From positions 1-35,068 of the forward strand of contig CACXDM010000197.1 in NCBI GenBank assembly GCA_902766435.1: 35,068 nucleotides of DNA, read 5' to 3'. The position numbers and the translations under genes were made by a program. This document shows, one piece after another, positions 1 through 8,504 of the stretch. How positions within the stretch are numbered: position 1 is the first letter of the stretch; every line of letters begins with the position of its first letter. The stretch is from an uncultured Erysipelotrichaceae bacterium. GTDB taxonomy: Bacteria > Bacillota_I > Bacilli_A > Erysipelotrichales > Erysipelotrichaceae. The notes under the pieces were generated by a model. That model did not search any database. It was not told where the DNA came from and saw only the letters and a program-made list of their open reading frames with translations.

Positions 1-26
1 ATGCTTAAACGGCATACAAATCAATA

Positions 27-1115
27 TTATTTACGGAAGAAACCCGGAATAATATCCTCACTGTCAGTTCCGAAGGAAATATCGTCATCATCATCTGTAA
101 TCACACCGCTGTTCGGCTGCGGCTTGGATACAGGGGTGTTCTGAGAGGCAGGACCGTCAGACGCAATCATCTCGGGTTTCGGCAGATCAAAACCAGTAGC
201 GATGACGGATACAATAATGGAATCACCAATCTTGTCATTGATTGCAACACCGAAGATGATATCGATATCATTTCCGGCTGCTTCACGGATATAATCAACC
301 GCTTCACTTGCATCATAAGCAGACATGCTTGTTCCGCCGGTGACATTGATGATCGCGCTCTTTGCGCCGATAATCTGTGCTTCAAGCAGAGGTGACTGGA
401 TTGCTCTTTCAGCAGCTTCCTTGGCCTTGTCTTCTCCATCAGCCATACCGATTCCGAACAGAGCGGAACCCTGACCTTCCATGACACTCTTGATGTCCGC
501 AAAGTCGAGGTTAATCATTGCCGGAACAGCGATCAGGTCTGTAATTGTCTGAACACCCTGACGGAGGATATTGTCAGCTTCCTTAAATGCATCTTCAAAA
601 GGAATGTGTCCGATGACTTCAAGCACCTTGTTGTTGGAGATGATAATCAGGGAATCAACATATTCCTTCAGCTGTTCAAGACCCTGTTCAGCCTGAACCA
701 TTCTCTTTCTTCCCTCAAATGAGAAAGGCTTTGTAACGATTCCGACTGTCAGGCAGCCGAGCTCCTTGGCGATCTTCGCAAATAACGGAGAAGCACCTGT
801 ACCGGTACCGCCGCCAAGACCTGCCGTAAGGAAGATCATGTCAGCGCCTTCCATGGATCTGCGGATGGCATCCTCACTCTCAACAGCCGCCTTTCTGCCG
901 TTGTCAGGATTTCCGCCTGCACCAAGACCTTCTTTTCCGAGCTGGATTTTGTTTGCGACCGGAGAAACATCCAGTGCCTGCAAATCCGTATTTGCGACAT
1001 AGAATTCAACTCCCTGTACGCCTTCCTGTACCATTCGGTTAACTGCATTGCTGCCTGCGCCGCCTACGCCGAAGACCTTGATCTTCGCCACCTGATTATA
1101 AGTTAAGTCTGCCAT
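27..1115 (-). CDS. ftsZ: Cell division GTPase FtsZ (tubulin homologue)
   Basis: FtsZ polymerises with GTP into the Z-ring at mid-cell and recruits the division machinery. The protein shows the N-terminal nucleotide-binding fold (KVFGVGGAGSNAVNRM), the tubulin signature GGGTGTGAS at about residues 101-109, the T7 loop NLDFADI and an acidic linker. It ends in a conserved C-terminal peptide (EDIIPGFFRK) of the type that binds FtsA. Its length of about 362 aa is normal for the family. Two starts are possible: ATG at 1121 and ATG at 1115. The AGAGG site is only 3 nt from the first and 8 nt from the second, so I choose 1115 (MADLTYN). It follows ftsA by 18 nt on the same strand and is probably co-transcribed with it. 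The gene is complete; its TAA lies 26 nt from the window edge, so any terminator is outside the window. Confidence 0.97.
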   Translation of the reverse strand: MADLTYNQVAKIKVFGVGGAGSNAVNRMVQEGVQGVEFYVANTDLQALDVSPVANKIQLGKEGLGAGGNPDNGRKAAVESEDAIRRSMEGADMIFLTAGLGGGTGTGASPLFAKIAKELGCLTVGIVTKPFSFEGRKRMVQAEQGLEQLKEYVDSLIIISNNKVLEVIGHIPFEDAFKEADNILRQGVQTITDLIAVPAMINLDFADIKSVMEGQGSALFGIGMADGEDKAKEAAERAIQSPLLEAQIIGAKSAIINVTGGTSMSAYDASEAVDYIREAAGNDIDIIFGVAINDKIGDSIIVSVIATGFDLPKPEMIASDGPASQNTPVSKPQPNSGVITDDDDDISFGTDSEDIIPGFFRK

Positions 1116-1133
1116 ATTCATTTACCTCTCGCT

Positions 1134-2396
1134 TTATTTCTTTCCTTCCAGGAATATGCCTTTCAGTTTATTGGTCAGTGTATCTTCCTTGCTGCCGTCC
1201 GATTTCTTGTCACGGTAGGAAACTGATTTGATGAATTCCTCCATGTCAAGGCTGTCATCGGTATAACCGGTAATGGGAAGTTTGTCCTGATATGCATAGA
1301 ATAACCCGAGACAAGCAGTAAGACCGGCATTTCTGCCGCCAAGTGTCTCCGGTATGTAAACTCTTGTTTCTGTTCCGAGGCGTCTCTCCAAAAGATCGTC
1401 GAGACCTTCTGTTTCGCCACCTTCACCCGTAATCATAACAGCAGTTTCGCCGCCTTGCAAGATTGGGATGCATGTTTTCTGTATTGCTTCAAGCCATGCC
1501 TCTACTCTGTCATTGACACATTCAACCAGTTCCTTTTCGTTGATTGTGCGTGTTTCACTGTCCTGCTGCCAGATATGGACAGGATTCGCTGACAGCTCTC
1601 TGCTGTTCAGACGAGCGCTGTACTTCAGCAGCTCGACTGCCGTCTCACGTCTGATCCCGTAATTCTCGACGATGGGCGCCGCAATGGAACCGAGACCGAT
1701 CGGAAGCACTGCCGCAGTTGTGAGCCTGCCGTTCTTTAAAAGACCGAGTGTCGTTGACTCTCTTTCCATCTTAAGCATAATGACCTGATGGTTGACCGCC
1801 TGTTCGAACAGCGCTGCTTCCTTGCCGACAGCATAGACATCAAGGAACAGATCCATGATCCTGAGTCCTGCCTTCTCAATACATGTGACAAGATCATATG
1901 AGAACTTTCTGTCAGCACAGAGAAGATCAATATTAACCGTCAGCTGAGAGCATCTCTCGCCGATCGGAATACGTCTGCTTGTAATTCCGTTGACAGTGTA
2001 TTTCACACAGACAGTCTGAATCAGCGCGTAGTTCTTGCCGATATCCATCTGTTCCGCCTTGGCCATGGCATTTCTGACATCCTGAATGGAAACCGTCTGG
2101 TCAAGCCCTTCAACATCAACGGTCGACTTGAACGAATATCTTTTCATGCGGTAGGAAGGCATTGCAAGAATCACCTTCCTGATATCCGCACCGATCATCT
2201 TCTTTGCATCACTGACGGCCGTAACCACCGCAGCAGTTACCGCCTCCGGATTAATCACTTCATTATATGTAATCCCGTCACAGGGAACGCGTTCAACTTT
2301 AATAATATTGAATCTTGTATTAAAGAACTCGCCGATCACCAGTCTGACCTCATGATCAGCCACTTCAATACCGGCAAAAATCTGTTTTCCGTCCAC
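1134..2396 (-). CDS. ftsA: Cell division protein FtsA (actin-like, divergent)
   Basis: This is an actin/Hsp70-fold ATPase that tethers FtsZ filaments to the membrane. An N-terminal phosphate-1-like segment (IFAGIEVADHEVRLVIGE), a central SHS2-like region (about residues 75-150) and a phosphate-2/adenosine region (VMITGEGGETEGLDDLL) can be seen. The C-terminus TNKLKGIFLEGKK looks like the amphipathic membrane-targeting helix. The sequence is divergent, so the call rests also on its position directly upstream of ftsZ. An ATG at 2441 extends the frame, but it lies upstream of the inferred -10 (2425-2430). A GTG at 2396 has a strong GGGAGGG site 5 nt upstream, which gives 420 aa (MDGKQIFAGIEV), the usual FtsA length. 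The two genes form a compact ftsA-ftsZ operon, divergent from rpmB. Confidence 0.88.
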   Translation of the reverse strand: MDGKQIFAGIEVADHEVRLVIGEFFNTRFNIIKVERVPCDGITYNEVINPEAVTAAVVTAVSDAKKMIGADIRKVILAMPSYRMKRYSFKSTVDVEGLDQTVSIQDVRNAMAKAEQMDIGKNYALIQTVCVKYTVNGITSRRIPIGERCSQLTVNIDLLCADRKFSYDLVTCIEKAGLRIMDLFLDVYAVGKEAALFEQAVNHQVIMLKMERESTTLGLLKNGRLTTAAVLPIGLGSIAAPIVENYGIRRETAVELLKYSARLNSRELSANPVHIWQQDSETRTINEKELVECVNDRVEAWLEAIQKTCIPILQGGETAVMITGEGGETEGLDDLLERRLGTETRVYIPETLGGRNAGLTACLGLFYAYQDKLPITGYTDDSLDMEEFIKSVSYRDKKSDGSKEDTLTNKLKGIFLEGKK

Positions 2397-2424
2397 GTTA
2401 TCCCTCCCTTCAGAGAACACCCGT

Positions 2425-2453
2425 ATTCTACCATACTTCAATAATGAATGACA
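2425..2453 (-). promoter_or_regulatory. Probable ftsA-ftsZ promoter (extended -10)
   Basis: On the minus strand TAGAAT (2430-2425) is preceded by TGG, giving an extended -10, with a weak TGTCAT 17 nt upstream (2453-2448). Transcription would start near 2418, upstream of the GTG start and its GGGAGGG site but downstream of the alternative ATG at 2441. Seen in sequence; activity is inferred. Confidence 0.5.
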
Positions 2454-2511
2454 GTTCGGAAGACCGAATGAATCCGGGATTTTTCCCGTTCAGGATAGTA
2501 TCATCTTTTAG

Positions 2512-2540
2512 TTGCAATTGCAATTGATCTATGTTATTGT
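2512..2540 (+). promoter_or_regulatory. Probable rpmB promoter
   Basis: TTGCAA (2512-2517) is followed 17 nt later by TATTGT (2535-2540), preceded by TGT as an extended -10. The -35 lies inside the palindrome TTGCAATTGCAA (2512-2523). An AGGAGG site (2561-2566) sits 9 nt before the rpmB start. The rest of the 2442-2575 gap holds only a small hairpin (CGGGA/TCCCG, about 2474-2487) with no clear role. Confidence 0.45.
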
Positions 2541-2575
2541 CAATAAGCAATTATGAATGAAGGAGGTTATGGTAT

Positions 2576-2770
2576 ATGTCCAGAGTTTGTGCCGTATCCG
2601 GAAAGAAAGCTTTATCAGGAAACAGGCGTTCCCATTCCCTTCGCGCTACACGCCGTAAGTGGAATGTAAATCTGCAGAAAGTTCATATGGTCATTGATGG
2701 CAAGCCGCAGACAGTTCGTATCTCGGCCCGCGCAATGAAGTCACTGAAGGCAGGAAAAAAGGCAGTTTAA
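2576..2770 (+). CDS. rpmB: 50S ribosomal protein L28
   Basis: L28 is a small basic protein of the large ribosomal subunit. The 64-aa product has the family pattern: N-terminal [20 protein letters not shown], then [12 protein letters not shown], then the [21 protein letters not shown] tail. It keeps one Cys near the N-terminus (C5) and no CxxC pair, so it is the zinc-free form. A strong AGGAGG site is 9 nt upstream. It is a single-gene unit, divergent from ftsA and convergent with the thiN operon. The position of rpmB opposite thiN/rpe/rsgA is a common Bacillota arrangement. Confidence 0.97.
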   Translation: MSRVCAVSGKKALSGNRRSHSLRATRRKWNVNLQKVHMVIDGKPQTVRISARAMKSLKAGKKAV

Positions 2771-2780
2771 CTTTTCGATA

Positions 2781-2813
2781 AAAAAGGATCCGACCGGATC
2801 CTCTTTTATTTTG
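2781..2813. terminator. Bidirectional terminator between rpmB and thiN
   Basis: The GGATCC arms (2786-2791 and 2796-2801) form a hairpin with a GACC loop. It is flanked by A-rich sequence on the left and a T-rich run on the right, so it reads as an intrinsic terminator on both strands. It lies between the convergent stops of rpmB (+) and thiN (-). Confidence 0.85.
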
Positions 2814-2815
2814 TT

Positions 2816-3421
2816 TCAGTCCCTGCACTGCATCACAATGATTCTGCCGCGGTGGACGATGATCTCTCCTTTATCCCCGGTAATCTCATTGGACAGTGTA
2901 TAGATATCATCTGCCGTAAGCAGCGTATGCTGCAGGGGATACTTCATTCCTTTCAGTGTCACCTCTGCCTCGGGATCCGCAAAGAATGAAATATAGCGGT
3001 ATGAAGAACCGAATTCCCATTTTCCTTCCCCGCAGCAGATCACTCTGTTCCTGCTGTCTCTCAGTTCAACTGTTCCGGGAAACAGAGACGCCAGACGGAG
3101 ATTCACATATGCATGATCGATTCTGCCGCCGAACGGTCCGCAGACGATAATCTTCCGGTAGCCGCACGCAAGACAGTGTCTGACAGCCGACTCACTGTCC
3201 GAATCATTCTTGACGGGATTGAGCCGGATCACTTCATCCGCATATTCTCTGATCAGTGCAAGATCCTTTTCTTCAACAGAGTCAAAATCCCCGACCGCAA
3301 ACCGCATTCTGATACCCTGTCCGGCAAGAAACAGCGCCCCTTTGTCGGCTCCGATATAATCCGCCTCCAGACCGGGTACTTCATCCGTCAGCTTCAGCGC
3401 GATGACGGCTGTATCATGCAA
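2816..3421 (-). CDS. thiN: Thiamine diphosphokinase
   Basis: This enzyme transfers pyrophosphate from ATP to thiamine, making the cofactor thiamine diphosphate in the cytosol. Family motifs are clear: DYIGADKGALFL near the N-terminus, the metal/ATP motif GDFDSV (about residues 43-48), NDSDSESAVRHCLACGYRKIIVCGPFGGRIDH, and the C-terminal thiamine-binding beta-sandwich with DDIYTLSNEI. The length of 201 aa is slightly short but complete. The chosen ATG overlaps the 3' end of rpe by 28 nt, and a GGTGAAG-like site lies in the rpe coding region. It is the last gene of the priA-to-thiN operon and is closed by the terminator shared with rpmB. Confidence 0.92.
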   Translation of the reverse strand: MHDTAVIALKLTDEVPGLEADYIGADKGALFLAGQGIRMRFAVGDFDSVEEKDLALIREYADEVIRLNPVKNDSDSESAVRHCLACGYRKIIVCGPFGGRIDHAYVNLRLASLFPGTVELRDSRNRVICCGEGKWEFGSSYRYISFFADPEAEVTLKGMKYPLQHTLLTADDIYTLSNEITGDKGEIIVHRGRIIVMQCRD

Positions 3422-4056
3422 AGTGACTTCACCGCCTTTCCGATATCATCACGGAAGACATATGAACCGGCAACGAGAACATCCGCACCGGCATCCGCTG
3501 CCGTCTGCGCCGTTTCCCCGTTGATTCCGCCGTCCACCTGGATCAGCGCTCCGGAGTCCGCTTCCTTCAGCATCTTCTTCAGAGAGGCAATCTTTTCCGC
3601 AGCTTCGGGGATGAATTTCTGTCCGCCGAAACCCGGTTCAACCGACATGATCAGAAACAGATCCGCCTCATTCAAAAACGGTCTAAGTGTTTCAGTGTCC
3701 GTCTTCGGCTTGATGCTGATGCCGGCCTTTGCGCCTTTTTCATGGATATGACGGATCAGTCCGTGAATCTTCTCTTCGGAAAGTACTTCCTGATGAAATG
3801 TAATCAGGTCCGCTCCGGCATCAATGAAGATATCCGCGAAGAATTCAGGGTCCGTCACCATCAGATGAACATCCTTGAATAAATCGGATATCCGGCAGAA
3901 GGCTTTCAGTATATCGGGTCCGAACGTCAGGTTCGGCACAAAGTGACCGTCCATAACATCAAAATGCATCCATTCCGCACCGGATGCATTCAGCTGTTCT
4001 GTCTGGTTTTTCATGTCTTCATAATGAAGGGAAAGAACTGAAGGTGAAATAATCAT
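3394..4056 (-). CDS. rpe: Ribulose-phosphate 3-epimerase
   Basis: Rpe interconverts D-ribulose 5-phosphate and D-xylulose 5-phosphate in the pentose phosphate pathway. The 220-aa TIM barrel shows ISPSVLSLHYEDM, the metal-binding HFDVMDGHFVPNLTFGP, DVHLMV, the SVEPGFGGQKFIP phosphate/active-site loop, and VDGGIN followed by AGADVLVAGSYVF. These carry the conserved His/Asp metal ligands and catalytic Asp residues. Its ATG overlaps the rsgA stop (ATGA), which suggests translational coupling; AAGGAA lies about 8 nt upstream. The neighbours rsgA and thiN are the usual ones in Bacillota. Confidence 0.97.
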   Translation of the reverse strand: MIISPSVLSLHYEDMKNQTEQLNASGAEWMHFDVMDGHFVPNLTFGPDILKAFCRISDLFKDVHLMVTDPEFFADIFIDAGADLITFHQEVLSEEKIHGLIRHIHEKGAKAGISIKPKTDTETLRPFLNEADLFLIMSVEPGFGGQKFIPEAAEKIASLKKMLKEADSGALIQVDGGINGETAQTAADAGADVLVAGSYVFRDDIGKAVKSLCMIQPSSR

Positions 4057-4916
4057 AAATATTTTTCCTTTCTGTTCTGGATGATCTCCAGCACACCAAG
4101 ATAATTCCTGTATCTTCTCTGCGGCACACTGCCGCTTTCAACCGCTTCCTTTACCGCACATCCCGGTTCATTCTGATGGATGCAGTCATTGAATCTGCAC
4201 TTTCCCAGATACGGGATGAAATCAGGAACGCAGCTGCCGAGCTCGGAAGCACTCACATGACTGAAGTCAAGAGAACTGAAACCGGGAGTATCGGCGACCA
4301 GACCGCCGGCCACGGAGTGCAGCTCATTGTGTCTGGTTGTATGTTTTCCTCTGCCGAGGGCTTTTGATATTTCCTGCGTCGCAAGATGAAACGACGGTTC
4401 GAGTGTATTCAGCAGCGTGCTTTTCCCCGCTCCGCTCTGTCCTGTCAGTACGGAAATCTTTCCTTCCAGAATCGCCGCAACTTCATCGGAAGCTTCATCC
4501 TTGGCGGTCCGGATCACCTTCATCGGACCGTTTTCGTATTCCCGGATCATTTCTTCCGTTTCATCCGGTATGCCGAGATCACACTTCGTGATGATCAGTA
4601 CAGGCGTGATATCCGCCTTCATGATCAGCATGCTGATACGGTCAACAAGCGCCGGACTGAAATCCGGATCCTTCACGCTCATGACAATCAGAGCCTGGTC
4701 GATATTCGCGCATGACGGTCTGATCAGCCTGTTGCGGCGGGGAAGAATCTTCTGGATCACCCATCTGCCGTTGACATATTCCGCCTCGGCCAGATCACCT
4801 GCCGCCGGCACATCCTGCCGTCTGACTTTTCCCATCAGGATCGCATCATGTTTTTCACCATTCTCACCAAGCAGCGTATACTGCCGGGAGACGATTTTCA
4901 TGATTCTGCCGATCAT
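4053..4916 (-). CDS. rsgA: Ribosome small-subunit GTPase RsgA (YloQ/YjeQ)
   Basis: RsgA is a circularly permuted GTPase that checks late 30S subunit assembly. In order: an N-terminal OB-fold (about 1-65); G4 TKCD at 110-113; G1 GQSGAGKST at 159-167; G3 DTPGF at 209-213; and a C-terminal zinc finger with C240, C245, H247 and C253. The G4-before-G1 order is the family's hallmark permutation. The length of 287 aa is typical. The ATG at 4916 is preceded by AGGTGG only 4 nt away, but the N-terminus IGRIMKIVSRQYTLL aligns with the usual family start, so I keep it. It starts 12 nt after prkC and overlaps rpe by 4 nt. Confidence 0.97.
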   Translation of the reverse strand: MIGRIMKIVSRQYTLLGENGEKHDAILMGKVRRQDVPAAGDLAEAEYVNGRWVIQKILPRRNRLIRPSCANIDQALIVMSVKDPDFSPALVDRISMLIMKADITPVLIITKCDLGIPDETEEMIREYENGPMKVIRTAKDEASDEVAAILEGKISVLTGQSGAGKSTLLNTLEPSFHLATQEISKALGRGKHTTRHNELHSVAGGLVADTPGFSSLDFSHVSASELGSCVPDFIPYLGKCRFNDCIHQNEPGCAVKEAVESGSVPQRRYRNYLGVLEIIQNRKEKYL

Positions 4917-4928
4917 TCATCCACCTGC

Positions 4929-6671
4929 TCAGTAGTAATACAATATGACATAGTTATCTTCCATCTGTGTGTATTCCGAACCTGTCTCAGGCTCAACATC
5001 AACGACAACACCGACATCCAGATTATCCAGTTCTTCCTGGCTCATCTGTGTCGTATCACGGTTCGATGTCCGCACGACAAGCCCCATTTCCTCAAGTTCC
5101 GCAACAGCGTCATTGATCGGCTTTCCGTACAGGTCATCCGGAATCTCCACTGTCGGATATTCAGAATAAACCAGGGTAATTTCACCGGCAGATTTCGGCT
5201 TGAACAGCGTTCCCGCTTCAAGCTGTTCCTGACGGATCACAGTTCCCGGATCATCATCTTCACTCTCTTCGGCAATGATGTTCAGTGTGAGATTGTCATA
5301 TACCGGTTCACCCTTCGCATCAACCGCATTCTTGATCGCATCTTCAGCTTCGGCGATCGACATACCGGTGTAATCCTCAACCCGGACACCGATTCCGCTG
5401 GAAACCGTTACGGTAAGAACCGTTCCCTTTTCCACTTCCGACTCTTCCTGCGGCTCAACGGAAATAATCAGTCCGCTTTCCGTATCCTCCGTCAGTACAT
5501 ATGTCGTGGCTGCTGTGTCGAGCGTAAGATCATATTCCTGCAGCGTATCTTTTGCCTGATCAATCGTAAGACCTGTCAGTTCAGGCACGATCACGGTGCT
5601 GCCGCCGATGTGGATGACATCGGTGATTGCAAGTGTATAGAAGATTGCCGTTCCGGCAATGAATACAAGTGTCAGAATCAGCAGAACATTCAGCAGTTTG
5701 TTCGATCTGCCGGGAGGCTGCGTATTGATTCCGGTTGTCATACGTCTCGCCGCGGCCTTATTGTCGGGTCTTGCCTTCTCCGGCTCCTGCTGAACAGGCT
5801 TCGGTTTCTTTTCCGGACCGGCAAAAACCAGAGCGGGTTCATTGAGACGTTCCTGCCGCAGACACGTACTCAGATCCACCATCATCTCCTCGGCACTGCG
5901 GTATCTGTCCTGCGGGTTCTTCGCAGCAGCGCGGTTGATGATATTGGCTACGGACTGAGGAACCATCGGATTGATTTCCCGGATATCGGGAAGCGGATCA
6001 CGCATCTGCTTGAGCGCTACCTGAACTGCCTGTTCCGCCTTGAAAGGAACATCTCCGGCAAGCATTTCAAACAGCACAATACCCAGAGCATAGATATCGG
6101 ACTGCGGTGACGCGGATTCTCCCTTGGCCAGTTCCGGCGCAAGATAATGCACGGATCCCATGACATTGTTTGCCTGTGTCAGCTGCATGCTGCCCTTTGC
6201 GGTCGCAATGCCGAAATCAAGGATCTTGACCGAACCGTCGGCCATGACAATCACATTCTGCGGTTTGATGTCACGGTGAATGATTCCTCTGCTGTGGGCT
6301 TCCGCCACAGCTGAAGAAAGCTGCTTCATGATATCCACCGCTTCTTCCGTCAGAAGCGGACCGCGTGAGCGGATCACCTGCTTGAGGGTCTGTCCTCTGA
6401 CATACTCCATGACGATATAATGGTGTCCTTTATAATCGCCGACATCATAGACTTCGACGATATTCGGATGAGCCAGTGCCGTTGCGGCCTGCGCTTCCCG
6501 TTCGAAGCGGAGGATACTGACCGCATCCGTACTCAGGTCACTGCGCAGAATCTTAATCGCAACTTCCCTGTTCAGGATCGTATCTACCGCGCGGAATACA
6601 TCCGCCATACCGCCCTGACCGATATGCTGGATTACCTCATAACGGTTGGCTATGACATTCTTCTTACTCAT
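4929..6671 (-). CDS. prkC: PASTA-domain Ser/Thr protein kinase (PrkC/Stk1 type)
   Basis: This membrane kinase senses muropeptides or lipid II through extracellular PASTA repeats and phosphorylates division, wall and translation targets. The order is: kinase domain (about 10-270) with G-loop GQGGMADVF, K40, HRDIKPQN (132-139), DFG (152-154) and YLAPE; a Pro/Lys-rich juxtamembrane linker (280-325); one TM helix (about 326-349); and three PASTA repeats (about 358-580). It ends DNYVILYYY. An ATG at 6680 is directly on the Shine-Dalgarno sequence. The ATG at 6671 has AAGGAG 9 nt upstream and gives 580 aa, so it is preferred. It overlaps the prpC stop by 8 nt, the usual kinase/phosphatase coupling. 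Confidence 0.97.
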   Translation of the reverse strand: MSKKNVIANRYEVIQHIGQGGMADVFRAVDTILNREVAIKILRSDLSTDAVSILRFEREAQAATALAHPNIVEVYDVGDYKGHHYIVMEYVRGQTLKQVIRSRGPLLTEEAVDIMKQLSSAVAEAHSRGIIHRDIKPQNVIVMADGSVKILDFGIATAKGSMQLTQANNVMGSVHYLAPELAKGESASPQSDIYALGIVLFEMLAGDVPFKAEQAVQVALKQMRDPLPDIREINPMVPQSVANIINRAAAKNPQDRYRSAEEMMVDLSTCLRQERLNEPALVFAGPEKKPKPVQQEPEKARPDNKAAARRMTTGINTQPPGRSNKLLNVLLILTLVFIAGTAIFYTLAITDVIHIGGSTVIVPELTGLTIDQAKDTLQEYDLTLDTAATTYVLTEDTESGLIISVEPQEESEVEKGTVLTVTVSSGIGVRVEDYTGMSIAEAEDAIKNAVDAKGEPVYDNLTLNIIAEESEDDDPGTVIRQEQLEAGTLFKPKSAGEITLVYSEYPTVEIPDDLYGKPINDAVAELEEMGLVVRTSNRDTTQMSQEELDNLDVGVVVDVEPETGSEYTQMEDNYVILYYY

Positions 6672-7416
6672 GAATATCATCTCCTTCCAGGTCGATCAGA
6701 ATGACCGTGATATTATCGTAGCCGCCTGCCGCAAGGGCTTCTCTCAGAAGCTTTCTCGCTCTTAAGGCGGGATCCATTTCCTTATCGAGAACGATATCCC
6801 GGATCACCTTTTCCTCCACGTATCCGTGCAGTCCGTCACTGCATAACAGAAGACCGGCCATTCTTTCGTTATGGGTATCGATATCGCTTCTTACCGATTC
6901 CCAGACACCGAGCGCGTTGGTCAGAACGTTCTTGCGGGGGAAATTTTTCGCTTCCTCACGTGTAAGCTGGCCATGCATGATCATGTCATTGACAAGGGTA
7001 TGATCCATTGTCAGCTGACTGAATCTGCCGCTGTCAAACCATGCGTATGCCCGGCTGTCCCCGATATTGACAACAAACTTGCCGATTGATGTCATCATGA
7101 CACCGCAGAGTGTCGTTCCCATCCCTTTCATTCCGAGATGAGACTGTCCGTATCTGAAGATCTGCTCATTGGCAGATGCCACCTGCTGACGGATCCATTC
7201 CTTGACCTCTTCAGCAGAGGTAAACGCACCGGTCTCACTGAACATCTGGGAAAAATGACCGACTGCCATCCGGCTGGCAATATCACCGCCGAGATTTCCG
7301 CCGATCCCGTCCGCAACAATGGCAAAAACATCATCCGCCTCATTACTGGCGATGACGTAGCTGTCCTGATTGTTTTTTCTGATCAGACCTTTGTCCGTGA
7401 TCCCGTAATATTTCAT
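6664..7416 (-). CDS. prpC: PP2C-family Ser/Thr phosphatase (PrpC/Stp1)
   Basis: This metal-dependent protein phosphatase removes phosphates placed by the adjacent PrkC. It shows the PP2C motifs GLIRKNNQDS (1), FAIVADGIGGNLGGDIAS (2), MGTTLCGVM, VNIGDSRAY (with the Asp metal ligand), LTMDHTLVNDM, LLLCSDGLHGYV and GGYDNITVILI. The length of 250 aa is standard. No signal or TM segment is seen, so it is cytosolic. Its ATG overlaps the rlmN TGA (ATGA). Confidence 0.96.
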   Translation of the reverse strand: MKYYGITDKGLIRKNNQDSYVIASNEADDVFAIVADGIGGNLGGDIASRMAVGHFSQMFSETGAFTSAEEVKEWIRQQVASANEQIFRYGQSHLGMKGMGTTLCGVMMTSIGKFVVNIGDSRAYAWFDSGRFSQLTMDHTLVNDMIMHGQLTREEAKNFPRKNVLTNALGVWESVRSDIDTHNERMAGLLLCSDGLHGYVEEKVIRDIVLDKEMDPALRARKLLREALAAGGYDNITVILIDLEGDDIHE

Positions 7417-8477
7417 GAAGTCTGTTTATCCCTCTCATGTTTCGCACGCAGCTGACCGCATGCGGCATCAATATCCTCACCGTGTTTTGAACGCAGTGTT
7501 GCCTTCACCCCGTTCTTCATCAGGATATCATAAAAATGAAGCGCTTTTCTGTCATCGGCCGACCGGTATCCGTTTTCGTCCACCTGATTGTAGGGAATCA
7601 GATTGACATACGCATTCATGCCGCGGATCAGATCCGCCAGCTGACGGGCATGACTGTCCGTATCATTTACTCCGTGCAGAAGAATATATTCAAACGTAAT
7701 CCGTCTGTGATTGTCGACACTGTATGCTTTGAGCGCACCCATCAGTTCTTCCAGCGGATATGCCCTGTCCACCGGCATGAGTTTCCGGCGGAGTTCATCA
7801 TTCGGCGCATGCAGGGAAACCGCCAGGTTGTACTGATAGTGTCCTGCCGCAAAATCATTGATCCGCGGGACAATGCCGCAGGTCGAGATCGTAATGTGTC
7901 TTGCGCCGATGGCAAGACCATGATCACTGTTGATGATCTCACAGAAACGCATGACATTCTCATAGTTGTCAAACGGCTCACCGGTTCCCATAATCACGAT
8001 ATTGTTGATGCGCTTTTCTTCCCGGTCAAGCTCCTTCTGAACATACATGACTTCACCGACCATTTCTCCGGCCGTCAGATCACGCTGTTTCTTCAGAAGA
8101 CCCGAAGCGCAGAATGTACATCCCATATTACAGCCGATCTGGCTGGAAACGCACAGGCTCTCGCCAAAATGAAAATGCATCAGGACAGCCTCCACGGAAG
8201 CGCCGTCATTCATTTCAAAAAGATATTTTACCGTTCCGTCCTTTGCGACCTGACGGTCAATCTCCTTCACGGGTTCAAGTGTATATCTTCTGCCGAGCTC
8301 TTCCGTCAGCGAAGAAGGAAGATCGCTCATGACAGTAAAACTGTCCGCTCTTTTTCTGTAAAGCCAGGAATACAGCTGCTTTGCGCGGTAGGATTTCTGG
8401 CCGTACTCCGCCAGCATCTGTTCCGTCTGCTTCAGATTCAGATCATAAATCGTATCCATACTTTGGTATTCTAACAT
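7413..8477 (-). CDS. rlmN: Dual-specificity RNA methyltransferase RlmN
   Basis: This radical-SAM enzyme makes 2-methyladenosine at 23S A2503 and at tRNA A37. The 4Fe-4S motif CNMGCTFC is at residues 116-123. The GTGEPFDNYENV SAM segment follows, and a C-terminal Cys (DIDAACGQL) fits the mechanism that passes through a methylated cysteine. The open frame extends upstream to a TTG at 8498, but the ATG at 8477 (MLEYQSMDTIYDL) has TAGGAGA 10 nt upstream and is preferred; it gives 354 aa. It follows rsmB by 27 nt and overlaps prpC by 4 nt. Confidence 0.95.
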   Translation of the reverse strand: MLEYQSMDTIYDLNLKQTEQMLAEYGQKSYRAKQLYSWLYRKRADSFTVMSDLPSSLTEELGRRYTLEPVKEIDRQVAKDGTVKYLFEMNDGASVEAVLMHFHFGESLCVSSQIGCNMGCTFCASGLLKKQRDLTAGEMVGEVMYVQKELDREEKRINNIVIMGTGEPFDNYENVMRFCEIINSDHGLAIGARHITISTCGIVPRINDFAAGHYQYNLAVSLHAPNDELRRKLMPVDRAYPLEELMGALKAYSVDNHRRITFEYILLHGVNDTDSHARQLADLIRGMNAYVNLIPYNQVDENGYRSADDRKALHFYDILMKNGVKATLRSKHGEDIDAACGQLRAKHERDKQTS

Positions 8478-8504
8478 AATCGGAACATCTCCTAGCAACT
8501 TCTT

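Noticed and set aside
4848..6110. 420-codon open frame on the plus strand
   Set aside because: It is antisense to the PASTA kinase gene and rsgA start; Arg/His-rich low-quality protein without motifs or a ribosome site.
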